Positions 11,356 through 21,235 of a DNA stretch of 64,000 nucleotides are shown piece after piece. Position 1 is the stretch's first letter. Each line of letters opens with the position of its first letter. The position numbers and the translations under genes were made by a program. The stretch is from positions 473,069,650 through 473,133,649 of the forward strand of contig CM042684.1 in the NCBI GenBank assembly GCA_023614405.1, given 5' to 3'. The notes under the pieces were generated by a model. The model did not search any database. It had not been told where the DNA came from and was given only the letters and a program-made list of their open reading frames with translations. Source of the stretch: Avena insularis. Taxonomy: Eukaryota > Streptophyta > Magnoliopsida > Poales > Poaceae.

Positions 11356-14300
11356 TGTAGCATCCCAATTGTCTAACAATTGTAATGCTACTTGGTCTAG
11401 TAATATAATGGCTACTTCATATATATAATTGTTGCATCATAACTATATCATGCTCATGTCATCATGCCACCTTGCATTTGAGCATCATATAAAACCCCTT
11501 TTTCTTTTGGTTCTTATCTCATATGCATTATTAATTGTATTTGCCTCTTGATATTGTATTTGGTTCTTAATATATTGTTTAAATGCCCAAGTTGAGTTGG
11601 GGGCATATCTTTTATTAACTCCACCACCCTTTCTTTTCACCACCTTATATTCCACCATCCAACTAAATATGAGCTTTGCACTTTATTGGGTCTTACCTCT
11701 AGCTCATGTGGGTTGGGATGGATCCAATTCTTTTTCCACATGCTCTCATCTTAGCATCATGTTGTTTTCACATTATTGATATATGAGAGCCACATGGCCA
11801 CCTTTGCATGCCTCGTGAGTGGAACCCTTCTCCTAGCTCCTATATGGATTATTATGGATTTATGCTCATGTTGGGATATTTTTGGGACTAGTAAGCATCT
11901 AGTGGAATATACACACTAGTAATTCCCAATTATAATCAAATATGATCATTTCCATCTACTCCACTTGGAGCTTTCTTTTAAATTATTTGCTTAGGCCTTA
12001 CTCCACATTTTGGAATGCATAAGAAAAATGCCATGTAAATAATCTTGTTTTCACAAAGATAAGCATGGTATTAATTACTTATGCATGGCCCATGCAAGTA
12101 CCACCTTTTTCTAGCCTTTTGGTTTTTATTTGAATTTTTAGTGGATCTTATCCCCATATCTCTCTACCCTCTTTTGCTTGATCTTGCTTGATACATGCAA
12201 GCATCAAACCCTAAAACCTACATCATCTCCATCCACCCCATCACCACCTTTTATCTCTTCCTCCCTTTTAGTCTAGCTCTTGTTTGATCTTGCTTTGTTC
12301 TTGCTTGAGCTTGCCAAAGTAAACTCCTCACCCAAACCTCTATCTCAAACCTTACCCTAATCCCCTACACCTCTACCCCATCCAACACCATACCCCCCTC
12401 TCTCTCTTCTCCACCGAAACCCTAACCTCCCTTGGTCTCTCCTTGCCGAGCCCTCCTACCTGGCCCCACCTAGCTACCCTCTAACCTAACCCGAGACCAC
12501 CTCCCCTTTTGCAAAAGTGCACCACCCCCATGTGCCCTCTCCTCTCTCCCTTATCTCCCCAACCACCCCAGCTCACCTTACCATCTCAGATCGCATCCAG
12601 GAGGCGCCCAAGCCCTCACCCTTCTCCTTCTTCCTCCCCAAGCTGCCATGATCCTCTCCTCCTCCTAAACCCTAGCCTCGGCCCCTCTGCCCTTCGCTGC
12701 TCTGGTGGACGTCAAGGCCGCGTGGAGTGTACTAGGAGACCATCTGCTTCCTCTTCGACGACCTGTAGGCGGAGCAGCAACCAGGACCCCGCCGGAGAAG
12801 CCTCACCGCCGCCGTGCCCGTGAGCACCAGAACGACTCCGGCCGCTACCTCCTCGCCGATCCACGCCGCCCCGAGCCCGCTAGCTGCACCTGCGGGTCAT
12901 AGGTGAGCCCCATCGACCTCCTGGACATCACCCTACTCCCCATCTCGCCTTGCATCGCCGCCGCCTGGCGTCGAACACACCGCGTGCGCGCGCGCCGCCG
13001 TGGTCACCGACAGACGAGACAGAGACAGCCTGCTACCCTCGTTTTCCCCTAGGTTTTCCACGCGCTGTAGCCCCCCTCCGATGTTGCTCTCTAAATGAAA
13101 GTTGCAGACCGGACCACCCCCTCCATCTTTTGCTTTGGCATCGTCTTCTAATTATCGCTAGGTGCGCCGCCATCGTCAGCGGAAGGCAGCCAGATCTGCC
13201 ACCGTCAGTGTCGGGTTCGTCAGTGCGGAGACAGCAGCCGGTGCCATTTTTATTTTAGCCCCCTAGCCTTTTTCCCGCCTAAACCCGCGGTCCCCGAAGC
13301 CCACCTGTCAGCCTCGTTGCCTTTTTGCATACGAACCCCCGGAAAAAACTTGGCCATCACAGACCAGTCCCCCCTCCCGCGCGCAGGATTGCCCACGTGT
13401 CGGTGGCCGGCTGCCACATGCTAGGCCCCGCCACTGGAGGCCCACCACAACCTCTGCGGCTAGAGTAGCTATGAGAAAAGTCACAGCGGTGCCCAGTCAG
13501 CACACGGCCCCACTCGTCTGTGTCTGAGGCTAGGTTCGCCTGAGTGAGAAAAGGATTTCTGAAATCTGTTTTAATTCAAATCTTTTCCAAATTAATTCAA
13601 ATTCAAAAATTTAAATCTGTTTTTAAATATCTTTTAAAATAAAACTCCAAATTAAACAAATAATATATGTTTTCAAATCAGAAAAATGTGAGGAATTCAA
13701 ATATGCCCTCCAAAATCTATTTTGAACATTTTATTTTTCCAAGTTGATTAAAATTACAATAAAATGCCCTTTTGATTTAATTAATTAATAACTTTTGTTT
13801 TATAAGTCCAAATTTAACAAATAATATGTCTAAAATGATTAGCTCGACGAGACCTTTCTGTTTATGCATTCCTTTGTCTGTTTTGCAGCATGCATCATAT
13901 AATTATAATGTGTACAGCAACTACTATGAGGTTAAAATGGGGCCAAAACTCAATAAAATGATTTATTATTGTATTCCACACCTCACCCATGCCATGCTAC
14001 TTTATTGCCATGCAAATTGTGCATCATTCATCATGGCATGATTGATTGCTTGTCGCATTTAACTCATATGCTTGTGCACTTTATTTATGTTGGCCCTTGT
14101 TTGTTTGGTTCTTCTTCGAATAGACGTTGAGCAGGGGCTATATCAAGAAACCCAGGAGCACTACCCAGATCCATTCCTTGCTTCAACTGAGCTGCCAGGC
14201 AAGCACTACCACGTGCTTGCATACATATAGTACCTATTGCCTCTTTCTTATTCTTGCATCATTGAGTCGCGATTGCATTAAACTGAATCCCAAGTATTGC

Positions 14301-15923
14301 ATAGCCTTTACTTTTAAACCCCACCGAAGCTTGTTCCTCCATCCCATGAGCCATTACTACTGGAGTTGTTTGAGCCATGCGAGTCGTAGAACAGCATGTG
14401 TAGGGTATGTGAGTGTCTGCTGGATAACGAGGTACCTAAACAACCTAACCTGAGTAGTAATGGGATAACTAATGAAAGTGGCATCGGTGAGCCATATTTG
14501 CTATTTGGTTTTTCAGGCTCACTTGTGTCCGTAGGACCCCGAGTGCTTGATTCCTGTTCCTTGAATATTCGCGCTATCCACATACGGGAGGCTTATGAAC
14601 CCCCCTGAGCCAGAGCTTGATTCATTCTTATTTCTTGGGGCCACAAACTAGTTTGAGGTTTTATTTACTATCCTGTACTTATGCCATGCTTTACTGCTTT
14701 GATTTAAATTGTGCGGGGTCGCACTGCTCAGATCGTTTAGGGTCGGACCGTTTTGCTGTATCGACAAGCCCAACACACTTTCGGTTCCCGATGCATACCC
14801 GGCTCCACAAACCTTGAGGCCGTCGAGTCGGCTAACTTCGCTATGGTAGCTCAATGGGGTGGCCCCCTAAAATATTTCTGAATCCTGTGATCGCTTTGTC
14901 GTGATTGCCTCGTTGGTTTTGATTTGGTTTTTCCGAGGTTGATCGTGTGTTGCTATTTGTGCACCCCTGCAGGGTAAAACTTTCTGAAAGCCGTGTCCGC
15001 GGTTATGGACGACTTGGAGCACAGTTTCTCGATCATAGACAAGAATAACTAAAGTACCGCTTTTAATCTGACTAAGGACCTGACTAGTAAATAGTGCAAC
15101 ACTCATGGAATGGATAATAAAACTGCCAACGGATGGGGGGGGTTGTTCGTCCGCTTCCTCGTCGGTAAGCGAGGAGGAGGATGGATCTATGGATATTACC
15201 GTTATAACTGTTATAACTGTTGTTATTAATTCACGGACATCCGTCTATCTCTGGTTAGGCGGATGGTTAGCGAGTATCTATAGAATTGTTAGGGTTTACC
15301 TTTTGCTGCAATTGCGTCACCCCAGGTTGTGTCCCCTTTAGAGGCATAAAGACTTGCTGAGTACCCCTAGGGTCTCACACGATAAATTATTGGTTCAGAT
15401 GAACAGGTACCCTCGCAAGATGGATACTGGGTGGAAGAGACGGACGATGTGGGCAACGATCATTCGGTGTAGAGATTCCGGGAATGGGGATCCGTGAGAT
15501 CTGTGGGCGGGATGTGTTTATCTATGGGGCATCTTATGCCGATTTGCTTCTTATCCGTACTCGGATTTTGTCTTTCGCTTCCGCTTGATACTCTGATGTT
15601 TGATGTATGAGGAGATATCCTAAACTATTATATCTATCTAGGATATTTCGATCTTGCCGTATGGCGTTGCTATATTTCCTTTCTTTTTAGATGGAATGAC
15701 TCTGAGAACCATTGTATGGTGGCTTGCATACATACTCATTTGTGTATGTAGTTGATCCCTTCGCCTGCCGATTACGCCGCCCGTTCTTGTCCCAATGTTT
15801 GGAAATGGTTGGGACGGCCGAAAGGTCTACCTGTGAGTGGCATTTGGGCCCCACCGTACTATTTCAACCATTTCTGCTCATCCAGGCTTGAAACTAGGAG
15901 CGTAATTCACCGAGGTAGTTACA
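11356..15923 (+). repeat. LARD 3' LTR (4,568 bp)
   Basis: Direct repeat of 3781–8300. The first kilobase is almost identical to the partner, while zones around 12,480–13,520 and 14,700–15,480 carry clusters of short indels and substitutions. Ends GTAGTTACA, followed by the CAAAC duplication. Confidence 0.95.
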
Positions 15924-15928
15924 CAAAC

Positions 15929-16462
15929 CATCTTCAACATTCTCAACCTCTTCATCGCCAGCGGCTTCCAGGAAGCTCGGCCCCTCAGTCCATTCATGAA
16001 TGGGAGCATATTCGATGAGGCTATGGGCGCAAGCCTAGCGCCGAGCTACCCACTCCGGGTCATTGGTCCATTTGGATCCGGTGCGCAGGCGCGTCATGAG
16101 GTTGAGGTCGATCTTCTCATACCACGTGAGTATGTGATGAGGAACGGTGTCAGCTGCGGCACGTCCAGCGGACTCCCTCCAAAGGTCGAGCTGGGTCTCG
16201 ATTTCCGTCAGCTTTTTAGCGAGAATTGCGATTCTCTCTGGAGTGTCTTCGCCAGGCCAGAACGTGTTGAAGATTCGGACTGCAACGTCAAGGAGATCCT
16301 TGCCATAGTTCTTGATGATTTCCACACGATATGACAGGATGACCAACAGGTCCTCCATGTCATAGGGAATGTCTTCACCGTCAGGAGCGACGGGAGTACC
16401 CCTATCTCGGCGGAAATTGGCAACGGCGGTGCTCGCAATGGGAGTACCCTCTGGAAATTTGC
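15929..16462 (-). pseudogene. Tat-1 antisense gene, last exon (right of LARD)
   Basis: Begins after a TTTTTAG acceptor and reads KFPEGTP… through a helical domain (residues such as YDMEDLLVILSYRVEIIKNY and TEIETQLDLWRESAG). This corresponds in position to the conserved tail of antisense proteins in Tat elements. One in-frame TAG near 16035 follows WVARR; the frame then continues through EWTEGPSFLEAAGDEEVENVEDG to the LARD junction. The function of this protein family is not established; I infer only that it was translated. Confidence 0.8.
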
Positions 16463-16547
16463 CTAAAAACAGGACAAGAGAAGCAAGTAATGAAAAGACA
16501 TGTGAGGTAACCCAGAGAAACATGCCGGATAAGGAAAAGGAACTTAC

Positions 16548-17253
16548 ATAAAATGTGGCTGTGGATCCGGGTCAATTCCTGGGTACAATCATCGCGTCTT
16601 TTGTGGAGCTGCACCAGTTCAGCGTTCGCCGACTCAAGCTTGACGTCGGCCTCCTAGAGAAGTTCTGGATCCTTGGAAATTTGGAGATAGAGGCGCTCGC
16701 GCTCTTCGGTGTAGTCCTCGCCAGCCTTTTCAAGCTCGGTTTGGTGTTGCGCTTTCATCTTCTTCATTTCTGCCTTTAACTTGGCAATCTCGTCATCCTT
16801 GGTTCGGAGGAGGGCAAGCTCATCGTCTTTCTTCTTGAGCTCGGCCTGATGCTGCCCTGCTTGTTCGAGAAAATGCAGCATCATATCAGGCATGGGCACA
16901 CTATCTTCCAGCGATACTAAAATAGTTTGTTAACCCGGCAAGGCCGAGGTATGAATGTTCGCCGAGCCAAGGAGAAAAGGAGATAGAAAGTAAAGCAAGG
17001 TCGGACAAAAGTAGCCTACCCTTAATCTGATCCAGATTCTTCCTCATAAGCTTGTTCTCAGCCTCCACCCCAGCTGCGAAAACCGAATGACGGATTAGTT
17101 CGGTAGACAAAGATGAAGGAAAACAGAAAAATGTGAAGAAGAGAACTTACCCCTTTTCTCGTGCTCAGCGAGATGCGCATTGTTTTTTGCGAGCAGCATT
17201 TTGTGAGTGTCCAGGAGACGCTGGAACTCGGCGCTCCGGCGGTTGGTGGTCAC
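16548..17253 (-). pseudogene. Tat-1 antisense gene, three coiled-coil exons
   Basis: Minus-strand exons at 17253–17151, 17073–17020 and 16916–16548 are bounded by AG acceptors (…TTTTTAG, …TCGCAG, …TTTTAG) and GTAAGT, GTAGGC and GTAAGT donors. Together they encode RRSAEFQRLLDTHKMLLAK, GVEAENKLMRKNLDQIK and a long Lys/Glu-rich coiled coil (QAELKKKDDELALLRTKDDE and onward). One TAG after DPELL near 16654 is probably a former glutamine. Introns are 77, 103 and 85 bp counting the one that follows, typical plant lengths. The coiled coil suggests oligomerisation. Confidence 0.8.
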
Positions 17254-17283
17254 CTAAAAAGAGTACAAAAATTTAGCTTATGC

Positions 17284-17890
17284 CTTGTGCATATTCGAGG
17301 TGTATAAGATCCGGGCCAAGTGGAACTTAACCCGGCTCTAGGTGTGTGCATATTCGAAGTCTGCAAGACCCGGGCCAAGTGGAACTTAACCCGACTCTAG
17401 GTGTGTGCATATTCGAAGTGTACAAGATCCGGGCCAAGTGGAACTTAACCCGGCTCTAGGTGTGTGCATATTCGAAGTGTGCAAGATCCGGGCCAAGTGG
17501 AACTTAACCCGGCTTTAGGTGTGTGCATATTCGAAGTGTACAAGATCCGGGCCAAGTGGAACTTAACCCGGCTCTAGGTGTGTGCATATTCGAAGTGTAC
17601 AAGATCCGGGCCAAGTGGAACTTAACCCGGCTCTAGGTGTGTGCATATTCGAAGGGTACAAGATCCGGGCCAAGTGGAACTTTACCTGGCTCTAGGTGTG
17701 TGCATATTCGAAGTTTACAAGATCCGGGCCAAGTGGAATTTAACCCGGCTCTAGGCGTGTGCATGTTCGAAGTGTACAAGATCCGGGCCAAGTGGAATTT
17801 AACCCGGCTCTAGGTGTGTGCATATTCGAAGTGTGCAAGATCCAGGCCAAGTGGAACTTAACCCGGCTCTAGGTGTGTGCATGTTTGAAG
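17284..17890. repeat. 59-bp tandem minisatellite (about 10 copies) inside an antisense-gene intron
   Basis: Ten-plus head-to-tail units of 59 bp, each containing GTGTGCATATTCGAAG, AAGATCCGGGCCAAGTGG and AACTTAACCCGGCTCTAGG. Phase drifts by exactly one base per 60. Units differ at few positions (for example TTAACCCGG versus TTTACCTGG near 17685), and the end units are most divergent. The array lies wholly within the intron between the exon ending at 18022 and the exon starting at 17253, enlarging it to 768 bp against 77–103 bp for the other introns. Confidence 0.96.
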
Positions 17891-18021
17891 TTGTCAAGGA
17901 GCTACGTTAGTTTTCTAAGGAGCATCCGACCGAGTAACAAGTTGCTCCCCCGGAGGCTCGGGGACTAATCGTTATATCACTAATATCTACATCATGCTAA
18001 GGAAAAGGTGAAGTAACGTAC

Positions 18022-18864
18022 CTCCATCATCCGACCCGCGAGGTTAATCGCCTTAGCGGCTGTGTTCATCTGAGCAGAGAACTCGGCGACCGAACTTCTC
18101 CGGGATATCGTCGTTGTAGACGAACTCCGCCTTGTTCCAGTTGTTCATAAACTCGATCAAGGTCGGAGGATATCGCTCACCGCTGAGCATGTGGGGCGCC
18201 ACCAAGCCCTTGGCATGCGTCTCCCTCCTCTCAACCTGAGCAAGGGCTGGACTAGTGTGCAGAACAAGTTGCTGCGCATTAGCTGGCTCGGCAGGGGCGT
18301 CCTTCGGTGCTGGAGGCTTCTAGGCAAGCATGGACGCGAGGGTGCGCTGTCCAGACTCGGCGGACGTTGCCCTGGTGGCGTCAGGGGCTTTCTCGCCTTT
18401 GAGCTGCTGAGAGGAGGAAGTGGTTGCGGCATATTTTCCCTTAGGAGCTGCCTGGGTACTTCCTCGCCGAGACTGAGAAGACTCAGACGAGGCAGAGGAG
18501 CTTGGCACTGGTGCTCTTGTTGCTGGACTTGGTGCTGATGCTGATGTTCTTGATGCCGGAGTTGGTGCGGGTGCCGGAGTTGGTGTTGGTGCTGGTGATG
18601 GAGCTGGTGCTAGTGCTGAGGTAGTCTCGGTAGTTGCTGGTTGTGGCGAAGCCGAAGTTGTGGATGTCGCCGCCTCGGATGGGCCGGTCTCCCCTGCTCC
18701 AAGGTTACCGCCCTCTTGACGAGGTGGAATAGAACCCGGAGCAGCTGCAGAACCCTCTGGAATAGGGCTCAGCGGGCGTGACTCGTCGTCATGAGGGGGA
18801 GAAGGGCTAAGTAGGAGCGGCGAAGAGATGCTAGATCCACTCTGGGGGACCTCCCCCGCAGCAC
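18022..18864 (-). pseudogene. Tat-1 antisense gene, low-complexity proline/alanine/serine exon
   Basis: Follows a TCGGTAG acceptor and ends at a GAG/GTACGT donor. It reads acidic and serine/proline-rich sequence, then APAPSPAPTPTPAPAP, then a serine-rich segment, a stop near 18320, and in the same frame KGLVAPHMLSGERYPPTLIE. A frameshift near 18090 precedes the last part (FSAQMNTAAKAINLAGRMME). Low complexity suggests a disordered linker. Confidence 0.72.
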
Positions 18865-18941
18865 TACCGAATCAAATAATGTCAGAAGAGAAACTAAAAC
18901 AATGCAAGGAAGAATAAGTTGCAGAGGGAAAAGAAGCTTAC

Positions 18942-19407
18942 GCATCCGAGGTCAGGGGCTCCTTGGGTTTCCGAGCCCTTCATGCTGGGGCCTTGCCTGC
19001 TGGCCTTGAGGTGGTTTTGTCTCCGGACTTCTTTCGCCTTTTGGAGGGCTGAGAAGGTCCGGAGGAGGAACTTGATGCATCTCCACGCCTCTTCTTCGAT
19101 GCTACCGGAACAGGTTCACCCGTAGCAAGGGCAGGGTCCTCGTGGATCTACCCACCGGGGTTAGCTGATGCCGGAAAAGCATAAGAAAGGGGGACAGCGT
19201 CAACAGATTCCATCACCTCGATATCCGAGTCATCTTCATCATCGGGCCAATCTCTAATAGAAGAGAGTTTACTGGTGGTCGCTTAGTCGCATCGGCCATT
19301 GGGAGGAACATCTCCTAGTCCGGTTCTTCCTCGTCCGAGCTTTCTCGGTCAGGCGCACATTTGAGGGTGGGATCGGTACCATCCTTGATAGTTTGCTGAA
19401 GGAATTG
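18942..19407 (-). pseudogene. Tat-1 antisense gene, acidic and basic exon with nuclear-signal-like clusters
   Basis: Starts after a CCCTTAG acceptor with QFLQQTIKDGTDP and ends at a GTAAGC donor. It has an acidic stretch (DWPDDEDDSD) and two basic clusters (SKKRRGD and SKRRKKSGDK) about 15 residues apart, the pattern of a nuclear localisation signal. At least one frameshift (near 19260) and several stops are present. Confidence 0.7.
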
Positions 19408-19496
19408 CTAAGGGAGAAAAAAGACAACTGAGTTAAAAATATAACGGCAACCGACGTATGGTTTAATTCGGAGAAAGTTGGTGGCACGAAGCTTAC

Positions 19497-20438
19497 CACG
19501 GGAGGAAGCCTATCCTGGCAATAATGCTCAATTCCCCACGTCCACTCAGAGGAGAAGTCCTTGTGGGTGGTGAAGAGTGCCTTGACCCGGTGGTAGATTT
19601 CTGTGTTGCTAAGCTCGAAGGACGAGGTCCGGTTGGGGTCGCGGCCCTAGCTCATGTGGCACACCTTGTGAGTGTGTTTCTGGAGAGGGGAGATCCGGTT
19701 GCGAACGAACGTGATCATGGCGTCCTCGTTGCGCAACCCGAGCTCCTTCAGCTCCTTGAACCTTTTATTGACCTGGTTGGCCAAGACTGTGGGCTTCTTG
19801 GGGACAATGTCCCATAACTCTGGGTTAGGAGGACCCGGAGCATAGGGGCGAAGCCGGATCAGATCTTCAATGCATTCATTCTGAACATAGAAGAAGGTCC
19901 GGGCCCATCCTTTGCAGGAATCCAGCCCGGTAACCCGGGGAAAGACAGAGAACCTCCGGTGTCAAATGGACGCAGCGCCGACCTACGTAAGTTGTTTATC
20001 CTCCGGCTCTAGATCTACATTCGGAATTACATTACGATGAAGGCCGAAAAAACGGATCCATAGCTCCTTCGTGGGCCATAGTCCGGCATAGCCCTCGATC
20101 GTGGAGGCGAAAGCAGAAAGAGAAGTAATTGCGTTGGCAGGAAGGTGGTGCGGCTGGAGTTCGTAGGTGCTTAAACAATCGTGGAAGAAATCGCTGACCG
20201 GCAAACCGAACCCCCGCTGGAAGTGGGACAAGAACACAATGTACTCACCCGGATTGGGTGAGGGGGCGAGTTCGGCAGAGGTGAGGCGCGCGATGACGCC
20301 AGCGCGAATGCGTCTGGTGCGGTAGAGCCAGTCCAGGTCGTCTTGGCAGACCCAGGACCCGGCCCACGCACCACGGTCCACCGTGGCGGTGTCTTCCTCC
20401 ATCTCTTGCTCGGCGACGGCGAGCTCCTCCTCTGTCAT
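19497..20438 (-). pseudogene. Tat-1 antisense gene, first exon, 'putative gypsy type transposon' domain
   Basis: Minus-strand ATG at 20438 opens 314 codons in one frame ending at PPV next to a GTAAGC donor. The pattern YIVFLSHFQRGFGLPVSDFF … LHPNAI-like LPANAITSLSAFAS … WIRFFGLH matches my memory of the Pfam family PF04195. Downstream, GWARTFFYVQN matches the conserved GW..KWFY motif, which also occurs in Tat-2. Three in-frame stops (19983, about 19965 and about 19652) are single-base changes in otherwise continuous sequence. Upstream lie a TATA-like box and a short upstream ORF. Function unknown; the family is found in antisense orientation in Gypsy elements. Confidence 0.82.
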
Positions 20439-20506
20439 CTTGGGTTCGCTGCCCTCACTGGCGCTAGCGGCGGTGGGGGCAACAGCCTAGATTGACAACA
20501 ACCCAT
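20435..20506 (-). CDS. Upstream ORF overlapping the antisense gene start
   Basis: ATG at 20506–20504 in the strong context GCCATGG opens 23 codons. The TGA shares bases with the main ATG (ATGA overlap at 20438–20435). If the antisense mRNA starts near 20655, this uORF would be read first and could reduce translation or act through reinitiation. It may instead be an N-terminal extension lost by frameshift. Confidence 0.45.
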   Translation of the reverse strand: MGCCQSRLLPPPPLAPVRAANPR

Positions 20507-20683
20507 GGCGAAGGAGGTGCGTAGCGGTGGCGGCGAAGCAGAGGCGTGGGGAAGCAGTGCAGCGGCGGCGCTGCTACCTAGAAGCAGTGGCAGCGGCGCT
20601 GTCGCAGGGAAGACAAAGAAGAAGAGGAGCTAGAGGCAGAGGGGCGCGAAAGGGGGAAAAGGCCTAAGGGGTGTGCCCCTCCC

Positions 20684-20692
20684 CTATTTAAC
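20684..20692 (-). promoter_or_regulatory. TATA-like box of the Tat-1 antisense gene
   Basis: The minus strand reads GGTTAAATAGGGG here, followed by a pyrimidine-rich leader typical of plant 5' UTRs (CCTCTTCTTCTTTGTC near 20620) and the antisense start codon about 250 bp downstream. The Tat-2 antisense gene has the same motif (GGTTAAGTAGGGG) upstream of its start. Confidence 0.55.
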
Positions 20693-20995
20693 CACTCGCT
20701 CGAGGGGGAAGTGGGATCGTGTCATGAGGGTACGCCACACGGTGTGGCCGTGTATAGCCCGCATCGACCAATCAGCAGCAAGGCACACGGAAGGCCACAG
20801 GGTGTAGCTGATCCCATGACGTGACGCATTGATGCAGTTAACGAGGAGACAGGCCAGACATGACGTGCGCCACAGTGATAACTGACAATTACTGCAGCAG
20901 TTACTGTGGCTGGCCCTTAAAATGAGGCAACCTAATGATTAGCCTCCACGTGGGTTAGCATACGAGAGAAGGAAGGAAGACCCGGATGAGAACAT

Positions 20996-21139
20996 GGTGA
21001 CCCGGCCAGCAAGTGAAAACTTGGAATGTGCCAAGGGAAAATAAACCCATGGGATCCGAAATAAGGTGGTAACCCGGCCAGCAAGAGAAAACTTGGAATG
21101 TGCCAAGGGAAAGTAAATCCAAAGAATCCGATATAAGGA
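20996..21139. repeat. 72-bp tandem duplication upstream of the Tat-1 3' LTR
   Basis: Two adjacent units (20996–21067 and 21068–21139) share CCCGGCCAGCAAG, AAAACTTGGAATGTGCC and AAGGGAAA, with about ten differences. Confidence 0.88.
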
Positions 21140-21235
21140 GGAAATTCGGAGAAGGAGCACAAAGCTCGGTGGAATTGAACCTGCTGTGGCCTTAGCGGCT
21201 AAGGCAACTAAGACCGCACCAGCTTCAGGGACTAA

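Larger units (their letters stand above)
3776..15928 (+). mobile_element. Large retrotransposon derivative (LARD), complete, with CAAAC target duplication
   Basis: Two long direct repeats (3781–8300 and 11356–15923) start TGTAGCATCC and end GTAGTTACA. The 5-bp duplication CAAAC lies immediately outside (3776–3780 and 15924–15928). Inside are a primer site matching initiator tRNA-Met and a polypurine tract next to the right repeat. The element is 12,143 bp, three quarters of it LTR, and the 3.06-kb interior has no recognisable gag or pol. These proportions match the LARD class described in Triticeae (Sukkula-like), recalled from memory and not searched. It is in plus orientation and would be mobilised only by proteins supplied by another Gypsy element. 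It interrupts the last exon of the Tat-1 antisense gene. Confidence 0.93.

Noticed and set aside
17284..17890. Possible CRISPR-like array
   Set aside because: Units are directly contiguous with no spacers, all parts repeat equally, and the context is a plant retrotransposon intron.
18191..18538. Plus-strand frame of 115 codons
   Set aside because: Shadow of the Pro/Ala-rich antisense exon.
19524..19817. Plus-strand frame of 97 codons
   Set aside because: Shadow of the antisense first exon on the other strand, which shows family motifs.
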